A stretch of DNA of 15,225 nt from Ruminococcus sp. (GTDB lineage: Bacteria; Bacillota; Clostridia; Oscillospirales; Ruminococcaceae), in NCBI GenBank assembly GCA_024697705.1, contig JAILFF010000097.1:1-15225 (forward strand). Direction: 5' to 3'. Position numbers and translations under genes: made by a program. Each line of letters begins with the position of its first letter. Position 1 is the first letter of the stretch. Positions 7,991-12,510 of the stretch are shown here, piece by piece. Under the pieces are notes generated by a model that was given only the letters and a program-made list of their open reading frames with translations, had not been told where the DNA came from and ran no database searches.

Positions 7991-8199
7991 AAGTTAACAG
8001 TTAATAGTGAATAGTGAATAGTTATGGTATCGCCTGCGGCGATGTTGCGCGGCGAACGTGCCGCGCATTGACTCGCTTCGCTCGTCAGCAGAACCGATAA
8101 AAAGCGGAGCGAAGCGTCCGCATAATCGCGCCGAAGGCGCTCATTAACTATTCACGGCACCAACGAAGTTGGTGCAATCACTATTCACTGTTCACTTAT
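7991..8199. mobile_element. MITE-like element of hairpins with TAGTGAATAG terminal repeats
   Basis: About 210 bp between the aminopeptidase gene and prfC. The left end AGTTAACAGTTAATAGTGA and the right end, read inverted, AGTGAACAGTGAATAGTGA match at nearly every base, giving imperfect terminal inverted repeats. A second inner pair, GTGAATAGTTA, is also inverted. Inside are stacked hairpins: GCGCGGC/GCCGCGC (8047-8066), TGAC/GTCA around CGCTTCGCTC, GCGGA/TCCGC (8104-8121), and GCACCAAC/GTTGGTGC (8157-8175). No open reading frame or transposase lies inside, so it would be non-autonomous. I see no clear target duplication. Confidence 0.6.
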
Positions 8200-8218
8200 T
8201 TGGAGCGGAGGAATTTAA

Positions 8219-9820
8219 TTGGCAAATACAAATTTAGTTGACGAAATAAAAAGACGGCGTACCTTCGCCATAATCTCGCACCCCGACGCAGGTAAGACCA
8301 CGCTTACCGAAAAATTCCTGCTGTACGGCGGGGCTATCGCGCAGGCGGGCGCGGTAAAGGGCAAAAAGAACGCCCGTCACGCCGTTTCCGACTGGATGGA
8401 GATAGAAAAACAGCGTGGAATCTCGGTAACATCTTCGGTCATGCAGTTCAGCTACGAGGGGCACGTTATCAACATTCTCGACACGCCGGGACATCAGGAC
8501 TTCTCGGAGGACACGTACCGCACGCTGATGGCGGCGGACTCGGCTGTCATGGTCATCGACGCTTCAAAGGGCGTGGAGAATCAGACCCGCAAGTTGTTCA
8601 AGGTCTGCGCGATGCGTCATATCCCGATATTTACTTTTATCAACAAGCTCGACCGCGAGGCACGCAGTCCCTTCGACCTCATCGACGAGATCGAAAACGA
8701 GCTCGGTATGCCCACCTGCCCGATCAACTGGCCTATCGGCTCGGGCAAGGAGTTTAAGGGCGTTTATGACCGCCGCAGCCGCCACGTTATCTACTTCGAC
8801 CCGACGGGCGGCAGTCACAAGGTATCGGCGACAGAAGCCGACCTCTCCGACCCCGCGCTTGCCGACATTCTGGGCGACACCAATTATGAAGCGCTCAAAG
8901 ATGACATCGAGCTGCTCGACGGCGCTTCGGACGAGCTTGATCTCGAAGCGGTACACAGCGGACGGCTCAGTCCCGTATTCTTCGGCTCGGCGCTGACGAA
9001 TTTCGGCGTTGAACCGTTCCTTGAAAAGTTCCTGGAAATGACCCCGCCGCCAATGCCGCGCACCTCGACAGAGGGCGTTATAGACCCGTTCTCGCCCGAT
9101 TTCTCGGCTTTTGTGTTCAAGATCCAGGCGAACATGAACAAGGCGCACCGCGACCGAATCACGTTCCTGCGCGTTTGCTCGGGCAAATTCGATAAGGAAA
9201 TGGACGTGCTGCACGTTCAGGGCGGAAAGAAAATGCGTCTTTCGCAGCCGCAGCAGATCATGGCGCAGGAGCGCGAGATCATCGACGAAGCCTACGCAGG
9301 CGATATCATCGGCGTATTTGACCCGGGCATTTTCTCGATAGGCGACACGGTTTGCGCTCCGAACAAGAAATTCATGTTCGAGGGAATCCCCACCTTTGCG
9401 CCCGAGCATTTCATGCGTTACCGCTCGAAAGACACGATGAAGCGCAAGCAGTTCGTCAAGGGCATCACGCAGATCGCGCAGGAAGGCGCAATTCAGATCT
9501 TCCGCGAGCCGCTGCTCGGCATGGAAGAGATAATCGTCGGCGTTGTGGGCGTGCTGCAATTCGACGTGTTTGAGTACCGCATGAAGAACGAGTACGGCGT
9601 GGATATGCTCAAAGAGGGCTTGAGCTATTCGCACATCAGGTGGATAGACAAATCGCCCGTTGAAGTGAAGGATTTGAAGATAAGCTCCGACACGAAGGTG
9701 GTTACGGATATGCGCGACCGTCCGCTGCTGCTGTTCACGAGCGAATGGAATATCCGCTGGGCGCTGGAGCGCAACGAGGGCTTGGAGCTTTCGGAGTTCA
9801 GCCGCGGAGATTTGCAATAA
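8219..9820 (+). CDS. prfC: Peptide chain release factor 3 (GTPase)
   Basis: A translational GTPase that removes RF1 or RF2 from the ribosome after peptide release. It has 533 residues, the normal length. The G domain carries G1 SHPDAGKTT (20-28), switch region QRGISVTSS, G3 DTPGHQDF (88-95), and G4 NKLDREARSP (142-151, the RF3-type DRE extension). Domain 2 and the RF3-specific C-terminal domain follow, with FVKGITQIAQEGAIQIF and GVLQFDVFEYRMKNEYGV. The start is TTG at 8219; GGAGCGGAGG lies about 7 nt upstream and no ATG fits, since MANTNLVDEIKRR is the conserved beginning. The stop codon directly abuts the 58-bp inverted repeat at 9821. RF1 and RF3 thus lie within about 4 kb of each other but are not in one operon. 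Confidence 0.97.
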   Translation: MANTNLVDEIKRRRTFAIISHPDAGKTTLTEKFLLYGGAIAQAGAVKGKKNARHAVSDWMEIEKQRGISVTSSVMQFSYEGHVINILDTPGHQDFSEDTYRTLMAADSAVMVIDASKGVENQTRKLFKVCAMRHIPIFTFINKLDREARSPFDLIDEIENELGMPTCPINWPIGSGKEFKGVYDRRSRHVIYFDPTGGSHKVSATEADLSDPALADILGDTNYEALKDDIELLDGASDELDLEAVHSGRLSPVFFGSALTNFGVEPFLEKFLEMTPPPMPRTSTEGVIDPFSPDFSAFVFKIQANMNKAHRDRITFLRVCSGKFDKEMDVLHVQGGKKMRLSQPQQIMAQEREIIDEAYAGDIIGVFDPGIFSIGDTVCAPNKKFMFEGIPTFAPEHFMRYRSKDTMKRKQFVKGITQIAQEGAIQIFREPLLGMEEIIVGVVGVLQFDVFEYRMKNEYGVDMLKEGLSYSHIRWIDKSPVEVKDLKISSDTKVVTDMRDRPLLLFTSEWNIRWALERNEGLELSEFSRGDLQ

Positions 9821-10082
9821 GCCCCTACGCGGGGCGGCGTGTTCGCGTGGCGCGTGCCCTTGGCACGCTTACGTTGTGATAAACATTCTTGTTGTCCCCG
9901 CGCAGTCATATCAAAAGAGAAATAATAAAAGCTCCTGCCGGTCTTTGCCGTTAGGGGCTTTTTCTTATGAGTATACTCAAAAAATCTCATTAACCGTATG
10001 CGCGGGTTCCAAATGAACGACAAGCACAATGTAAGCGTGCCAAAGGCACGCGCCACGCGAACACGCCACCCCGCGTAGGGGC
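9821..10082. repeat. 262-bp element with 58-bp near-perfect inverted terminal repeats
   Basis: The left arm (9821-9878) and right arm (10025-10082) are inverted copies of 58 bp with only three mismatches, all transitions. Both begin GCCCCTACGCGGGG. Each arm also contains an inner GCGTGCC/GGCACGC hairpin. The left arm starts immediately after the prfC stop codon, and the right arm ends at the A run of the minus-strand terminator. The 146-bp interior holds a bidirectional terminator (9930-9966) and GAGTATACTC, a 10-bp palindrome. No coding sequence is seen. It is probably a MITE-like or palindromic repetitive element. Confidence 0.75.
9930..9966 (+). terminator. Intrinsic terminator downstream of prfC (bidirectional)
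   Basis: AGCTCCTGCCGG (9930-9941) pairs with CCGTTAGGGGCT (9948-9959) with one mismatch and two wobble pairs, then a T run follows. On the minus strand the same hairpin is followed by TTTTATTATT, so it may stop both strands. It lies inside the inverted-repeat element. Confidence 0.8.
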
Positions 10083-10113
10083 AAAAAGTCCGCAGGACAA
10101 CTCGCCTGCGGAC
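10083..10113 (-). terminator. Intrinsic terminator ending the minus-strand micro-ORF array
   Basis: On the minus strand GTCCGCAGG (10105-10113) pairs perfectly with CCTGCGGAC (10088-10096) across an eight-base loop, followed by five U residues. There is no conventional gene upstream on this strand for about 1.9 kb, which supports a real transcript across the array. Confidence 0.88.
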
Positions 10114-10123
10114 CGAGAATTTA

Positions 10124-10132
10124 TTAAGCCAT
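10124..10132 (-). CDS. Minigene ATG-GCT-TAA (MA*)
   Basis: AAAGG lies about 11 nt before ATG in AAAGGTGTAAATTCCAATG; the ORF is start, GCT and stop, just before the terminator. The leader is a looser match to the other minigenes. Confidence 0.28.
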   Translation of the reverse strand: MA

Positions 10133-10169
10133 TGGAATTTACACCTTTCATATAATTTGTGAAAAGTAT

Positions 10170-10178
10170 CTATCTCAT
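10170..10178 (-). CDS. Minigene ATG-AGA-TAG (MR*)
   Basis: AAGGATAGAGTCCAATG has AAGGA 9 nt before ATG and retains the GAGTCCA block of the array. The ORF is start, AGA and stop. Confidence 0.36.
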   Translation of the reverse strand: MR

Positions 10179-10266
10179 TGGACTCTATCCTTTCAGATAT
10201 ATTGTACCTTCACGGTACGAAGCGTAAATGTCAAACTGAATAGTACTTCGGACTCACCCCTTAATG

Positions 10267-10302
10267 CTAAATATCTAACCTCTTCGATGTGAGCATTTTC
10301 AT
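10267..10302 (-). CDS. Micro-ORF of the MK-x-LT series, unit 7
   Basis: MKMLTSKRLDI, with GAGAGG about 9 nt before the ATG, which lies in a GATGTG/CACATC stem (10310-10305 with 10291-10286). It shares LTSKR with units 5-6 and the DI end with unit 2. Confidence 0.45.
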   Translation of the reverse strand: MKMLTSKRLDI

Positions 10303-10321
10303 AGCACATCACCTCTCTTGT

Positions 10322-10378
10322 TCAGACTGTTGGATCATCCCGAACTCTCACGCCCTGCCAAGCTCCCCTCCGTGACAT
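10322..10378 (-). CDS. MSR-type peptide, long unit 4
   Basis: MSRRGAWQGVRVRDDPTV, 18 residues. It shares ATGTCACGGAGG with unit 3, then diverges. The SD is poor (GGGTG, more than 12 nt away), so this copy may be decaying. Confidence 0.28.
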   Translation of the reverse strand: MSRRGAWQGVRVRDDPTV

Positions 10379-10496
10379 TATCGAAGGTTCACCCGACCGA
10401 CCGTACTGTGAGCCGAAATGCCGGTGAATCAAGCTATGCTTGAAGTAATAGTCGTAAATGTCAAACTAAATAGTTCTTTGGACTCACCCTTTCGCG

Positions 10497-10532
10497 CTAA
10501 AATTCAAACCTCTTCGATGTGAGCTGAATCAT
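10497..10532 (-). CDS. Micro-ORF of the MK-x-LT series, unit 6
   Basis: MIQLTSKRFEF, AGGAG 9 nt upstream, same GATGTG/CACATC stem (10540-10535 with 10521-10516). It overlaps the end of the unit 3 MSR frame. Confidence 0.45.
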   Translation of the reverse strand: MIQLTSKRFEF

Positions 10533-10611
10533 AACACATCACTCCTGTGTTGCAGAATGTTGTCTGTTCCTCAGGAACGATCGACCCGCGCCTCAAAGTC
10601 CTCCGTGACAT
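10504..10611 (-). CDS. MSR-type peptide, long unit 3
   Basis: 35 residues beginning MSRRTLRRGSIVPEEQ then TTF. One base more than unit 2 shifts the frame after TTF, so it reads on across the next SD and ends HIEEV. AAAGGGG lies 10 nt before the ATG. The first 19 residues are the part conserved with unit 2. Confidence 0.4.
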   Translation of the reverse strand: MSRRTLRRGSIVPEEQTTFCNTGVMCYDSAHIEEV

Positions 10612-10732
10612 TATGCGGAAACCCCTTTGCAATGCGCCCCGTCGCTCCGAACAGCGGGAAGTTCAAAGCCTTACGCTCTGAATAGTGTCGTAAATGTCAA
10701 GCTAAATAGTTCTTTGGACTCACCCTTTCGCG

Positions 10733-10768
10733 CTAAAATTCAAACCTCTTCGATGTGAGCTGAATCAT
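10733..10768 (-). CDS. Micro-ORF of the MK-x-LT series, unit 5
   Basis: MIQLTSKRFEF, with AGGAG 9 nt before the ATG. The ATG lies in the loop of a perfect GATGTG/CACATC stem (10776-10771 with 10757-10752). It is identical to unit 6. Confidence 0.45.
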   Translation of the reverse strand: MIQLTSKRFEF

Positions 10769-10774
10769 AACACA

Positions 10775-10846
10775 TCACTCCTGTGTGTAGAATGTGGTCT
10801 GTTCATCTGGAACAACCGACCCGCGCTTGTAAGTTTCCCGTGACAT
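10775..10846 (-). CDS. MSR-type peptide, long unit 2
   Basis: 23 residues, MSRETYKRGSVVPDEQ then TTFYTQE, with AAGGGG 10 nt before the ATG. Compared with unit 3 the changes K/R, V/I and D/E are conservative and several others are silent (CCA/CCT, ACC/ACA), which looks like selection on protein. Confidence 0.42.
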   Translation of the reverse strand: MSRETYKRGSVVPDEQTTFYTQE

Positions 10847-10965
10847 TAAGCGGAAACCCCTTCCATGCGCCCCGTTGTTCCGAACAGCGGGAAGTTCAAA
10901 GCTTTACGCTCTGAATAGTGTCGTAAATGTCAAGCTAAATAAACCTTTGGACTCACTCCTTACGC

Positions 10966-11004
10966 TTAAATATTCCTTCTCATCGAGGTGTTGATTACTT
11001 TCAT
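10966..11004 (-). CDS. Micro-ORF of the MK-x-LT series, unit 4
   Basis: MKVINTSMRRNI, with GGAG 10 nt before the ATG. The start codon lies in a stem-loop formed by GGTGT-ATTA and TAAT-(CA)-ACACC, the equivalent of the GATGTG/CACATC stem in units 5-7. It is followed by AAGGAG-N8-AAG. Confidence 0.45.
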   Translation of the reverse strand: MKVINTSMRRNI

Positions 11005-11078
11005 AATACACCAACTCCGATCGTAATATTATAAAGTCCTCCTATTGCTTCGCCCCCGGAAACCCCTTGCCGTGACAT
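11001..11078 (-). CDS. MSR-type peptide, long unit 1
   Basis: 25 residues beginning MSRQGVSGGEAIGG. Its stop overlaps the next ATG by ATGA (11001-11004). The upstream block TTTGCCGCTTAATGTCACGG is shared with the other MSR copies. The SD is weak here (TAGG). Confidence 0.35.
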   Translation of the reverse strand: MSRQGVSGGEAIGGLYNITIGVGVL

Positions 11079-11170
11079 TAAGCGGCAAACCTACCGACCG
11101 ATGCGAAATACTCGGACTATGTGAATTCTAAGGGAAAATCGATGCCGGGACTTATCCGGCGGTCAGAAAA

Positions 11171-11200
11171 CTAATCCGACCTGAAAACCAAGTTGTACAT
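11171..11200 (-). CDS. Minigene position extended to 9 codons (MYNLVFRSD*)
   Basis: TTGGAGTGATTCCCATGTAC repeats the leader and first two codons of MY*, but the stop is missing and the frame runs to MYNLVFRSD. GGAG is 8 nt before the ATG. It may be a minigene that lost its stop or the ancestral longer form: the AAG copies downstream share the codon pattern NYL or VYL then stop. Confidence 0.38.
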   Translation of the reverse strand: MYNLVFRSD

Positions 11201-11218
11201 GGGAATCACTCCAAACAT

Positions 11219-11251
11219 CTATTTATTCGTAAATCTCCGGGTAGCTCTCAT
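11219..11251 (-). CDS. Micro-ORF of the MK-x-LT series, unit 3
   Basis: MRATRRFTNK, with AAAGGGG 10 nt before the ATG. It has the same length as unit 2 and aligns with it without gaps at M-K/R, R, F, T and D/N. Confidence 0.42.
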   Translation of the reverse strand: MRATRRFTNK

Positions 11252-11302
11252 AAGCGTCACGCCCCTTTTACGAAGTTTTTAAGGTGTCGGGGAAATTATC
11301 GA

Positions 11303-11311
11303 TTAGTACAT
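11303..11311 (-). CDS. Minigene ATG-TAC-TAA (MY*)
   Basis: AGGAG lies 8 nt before ATG, with the same GGAGTGTTTCCCATG leader as the MC* minigene. Only the sense codon and the stop differ. Confidence 0.4.
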   Translation of the reverse strand: MY

Positions 11312-11330
11312 GGGAAACACTCCTGACTTA

Positions 11331-11363
11331 TTAAATATCCGTAAATCTTGTGAGCACTTTCAT
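11331..11363 (-). CDS. Micro-ORF of the MK-x-LT series, unit 2
   Basis: MKVLTRFTDI, with AAAGGG 10 nt before the ATG. Codon by codon it matches unit 7 (MKMLTSKRLDI) at both ends, including ATG AAA, CTC ACA and GAT ATT-stop, with one codon missing and TAA in place of TAG. TGTG/CACA can pair around the start codon. Confidence 0.45.
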   Translation of the reverse strand: MKVLTRFTDI

Positions 11364-11406
11364 AGGCGACACACCCTTTATAGAAAATTACGGGTATCAA
11401 ATGAGA

Positions 11407-11415
11407 TCAGCACAT
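11407..11415 (-). CDS. Minigene ATG-TGC-TGA (MC*)
   Basis: AAGGAG lies exactly 8 nt before ATG, an optimal ribosome binding site for an ORF of start, one sense codon and stop. The leader GGAGTGTTTCCC is identical to that of the next minigene. Confidence 0.4.
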   Translation of the reverse strand: MC

Positions 11416-11431
11416 GGGAAACACTCCTTAT

Positions 11432-11467
11432 TCAGATAATATTCGGTTTAAAACCTCTTAAAATCAT
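11432..11467 (-). CDS. Micro-ORF of the MK-x-LT series, unit 1
   Basis: MILRGFKPNII, 11 residues, with AAAGGG about 9 nt before the ATG. It is followed 17 nt later by the minigene MC*. It is the most diverged member of the series and is placed there mainly by position and leader. Confidence 0.4.
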   Translation of the reverse strand: MILRGFKPNII

Positions 11468-11552
11468 AGGAATCAACCCTTTGTATGTAATATTTGTCCG
11501 CACCGTGCGGAGCTTAAAGAAACCATTTGCCGTATACTGCGGCTATTCAATT

Positions 11553-11597
11553 TTAGAGAAGAGAACTTTTCGAGCAGAGTAAAGTCAGCAAGGACAT
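11553..11597 (-). CDS. Candidate 14-residue peptide coupled to MTIIT*
   Basis: MSLLTLLCSKSSLL starts at the TAATG overlap with the stop of a five-residue ORF, MTIIT* (11597-11614). The upstream ATG lies in a GTTAT/ATAAC hairpin and is preceded by GAGTGTTGGTT, which resembles the leaders of the later repeat ORFs. A further weak ORF, MVSLSSARCGQILHTKG (11473-11526), fills the gap to the next unit. Confidence 0.22.
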   Translation of the reverse strand: MSLLTLLCSKSSLL

Positions 11598-11636
11598 TAT
11601 GTTATAATCGTCATAACCAACACTCAAGCCCGCCGT

Positions 11637-11699
11637 TTATTTCATCCTACTATTCAGATCCCTGGAACAAGATGCGGGGCGAACGCCTGTGTCCCACAT
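11637..11699 (-). CDS. Candidate 20-residue peptide
   Basis: MWDTGVRPASCSRDLNSRMK, with GAGAG about 8 nt before the ATG, a mediocre ribosome binding site. No repeat partner is seen elsewhere in the array, so support is weak. Confidence 0.2.
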   Translation of the reverse strand: MWDTGVRPASCSRDLNSRMK

Positions 11700-11716
11700 T
11701 CGGGAATCTCTCTTAA

Positions 11717-11770
11717 CTAACGGCTGACGGCGAGAATCGGAGAACTCTGCTGAATTTCAGAAACATCCAT
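11717..11770 (-). CDS. Candidate 17-residue peptide with strong SD
   Basis: MDVSEIQQSSPILAVSR preceded by AAGGGAG with 8-nt spacing, within the block GGGAGCGAGTCCAATG that recurs in altered form through the array. A longer in-frame version starts at 11824 (MTGGAAECSKSG...), overlapping the previous ORF by ATGA, but its start lacks an SD. Confidence 0.35.
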   Translation of the reverse strand: MDVSEIQQSSPILAVSR

Positions 11771-11820
11771 TGGACTCGCTCCCTTCCTTCCGGATTTGGA
11801 ACATTCAGCGGCACCGCCCG

Positions 11821-11931
11821 TCATTGGTCAAACTTTGCATCGTATTGACCGGGTGATGAACCTCCGCCGTGCTCCGGGGTGACGTTTCCGAAAAAAGAAC
11901 TGCACCTTTTATGCTTCGGGAGCCGCTTCAT
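11821..11931 (-). CDS. Candidate 36-residue basic peptide, first ORF of the array
   Basis: Begins MKRLPKHKRCSSFFGN and ends QYDAKFDQ. Its ATG overlaps by ATGA the stop of a tiny upstream ORF, MKAR* (11928-11942), which has AAGGA 14 nt before it. Its own stop overlaps the next ATG by ATGA (11821-11824). The overlaps suggest coupled translation. I know no homologue, and chance is not excluded. Confidence 0.3.
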   Translation of the reverse strand: MKRLPKHKRCSSFFGNVTPEHGGGSSPGQYDAKFDQ

Positions 11932-11993
11932 CGAGCCTTCATGCTCTCTGAGCTTTTCCTTTAGCTCTGTGCTGTTTTCTTTTCTCTGATGTT

Positions 11994-12022
11994 ATTATAG
12001 CACACATCAAAGTGATTGTCAA
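11994..12022 (-). promoter_or_regulatory. Perfect extended -10 sigma-A promoter of the array
   Basis: On the minus strand TTGACA (12017-12022), a 17-bp spacer ending TGTGC and TATAAT (11994-11999). Both hexamers are full consensus and a TGn extension is present, so high basal expression is expected. Transcription should start near 11987. Confidence 0.88.
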
Positions 12023-12080
12023 TAGTTTTTCTCAAAATAAACGGAAAAATATTGTGACTTATTTTGTGTACATTTACTAC

Positions 12081-12109
12081 TTGACTTTTATAGAAGTCTG
12101 TGCTATAAT
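12081..12109 (+). promoter_or_regulatory. Promoter of the DUF1292 gene
   Basis: TTGACT (12081-12086), 17-bp spacer, TATAAT (12104-12109) with TG extension. It diverges from the array promoter and shares with it the 12-mer TGTGCTATAATA. Confidence 0.85.
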
Positions 12110-12170
12110 ATCTATGTAAGCGCGTGAATATTTGGAAAGTATAGGAAATGTGTTTTAGGAGGAAAATGAT

Positions 12171-12491
12171 ATGGACGAAATGTCAAGCGGAATGAATGAT
12201 TATACCCCCGATATTTATGTTCTCGAAGATGAGGAAGGCAACGAGACCGAGTTCGAGCTGGTCGATATCCTGAGCTACGAGGGCGAGAAATACTTTGGAC
12301 TCACACCTTATATTGAGGATGCCGAGGACGCTCCCGAGGACGGCGAGCTTGTTCTCCTTAAGAGTAAGTTCGAGGGCGATGAGGAGCTTATGGTCACCAT
12401 TGACGACGAAGAGGAATACGACCGCGTCGGAGAGGCTTTCTTGAAATTCCTTGCCGAGAAATACGGCGATGAGGACGAAGAGAACGGATAA
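12171..12491 (+). CDS. DUF1292 (UPF0473) acidic protein
   Basis: A 106-residue, strongly acidic, soluble protein. The core DIYVLEDEEGNETEFELVDI followed by EYEGEKYFGLTPY-like sequence (here SYEGEKYFGLTPY), then DGELVLLKSKFEGDEELMVTIDDEEEYDRV, is the DUF1292 pattern. The function is unknown; homologues are small cytosolic proteins found across Firmicutes, often near ruvX, which is not seen here. AGGAGG (12157-12162) lies 8 nt before the ATG. The tail is a run of D and E. It has its own promoter and stands alone between the divergent array and the next membrane protein gene. Confidence 0.88.
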   Translation: MDEMSSGMNDYTPDIYVLEDEEGNETEFELVDILSYEGEKYFGLTPYIEDAEDAPEDGELVLLKSKFEGDEELMVTIDDEEEYDRVGEAFLKFLAEKYGDEDEENG

Positions 12492-12510
12492 GACCTTATC
12501 ATTAGTATAT

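Larger units (their letters stand above)
10223..10919. repeat. Three tandem direct repeats of about 233 bp within the array
   Basis: CGTAAATGTCAA-containing junctions recur at 10223, 10453 and 10689, and the next junction is at 10922. The copies 10451-10686 and 10687-10919 are nearly identical over much of their length, while the first copy (10223-10450) and the one beyond 10920 are more diverged. Shared blocks on the plus strand include GGACTCACCC, CCTCTTCGATGTGAGC and CCGTGACATTA. Confidence 0.9.
10083..11987 (-). ncRNA. Candidate 1.9-kb transcript carrying a tandem array of micro-ORFs
   Basis: A minus-strand transcription unit defined by a perfect promoter (11994-12022) and a strong terminator (10083-10113). 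No conventional gene fits on either strand. Read as RNA it contains a 5' part of overlapping small ORFs (11473-11942), three short units (ORF starts 11467, 11363, 11251) and four long units (starts 11004, 10768, 10532, 10302, spaced 236, 236 and 230 bp). In each unit an SD sequence such as AAAGGG or AGGAG lies 8-10 nt before an ATG opening a 10-12 residue ORF. It is followed by a second SD, usually in the form GGAGTG-N6-ATG, opening a start-one codon-stop minigene or an AAG at that place. The four long units add an MSR-type ORF. Both coding-like and structure-like conservation are visible. It could be a polycistronic peptide operon, a ribosome-engaging RNA or a structured noncoding RNA; I do not recognise the family. 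The listed micro-ORFs lie within it. Confidence 0.6.

Noticed and set aside
8564..9817. A 417-codon minus-strand open frame opposite prfC
   Set aside because: Antisense to a well-supported RF3 gene, with arginine/alanine-rich translation, no motifs and no SD.
10223..11100. CRISPR array
   Set aside because: The repeat period of about 233 bp is far too long, the copies are similar across the whole unit with no constant repeat and unique spacer pattern, and no cas genes are present.
11310..11582. A 90-codon plus-strand frame across the array
   Set aside because: It runs opposite the repeat units, has no SD at its ATG, and its sequence reflects the repeated blocks read in antisense.
10083..11987. 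Known large structured RNAs (ROOL, GOLLD, OLE) or tandem riboswitches
   Set aside because: I recognised no conserved core of these classes from memory, and the tandem 230-bp organisation with SD-ATG sites does not resemble them. This was not tested by a covariance search.
10083..11987. Leader-peptide attenuator of a downstream gene
   Set aside because: No gene follows on the minus strand; the transcript ends at a terminator facing prfC.
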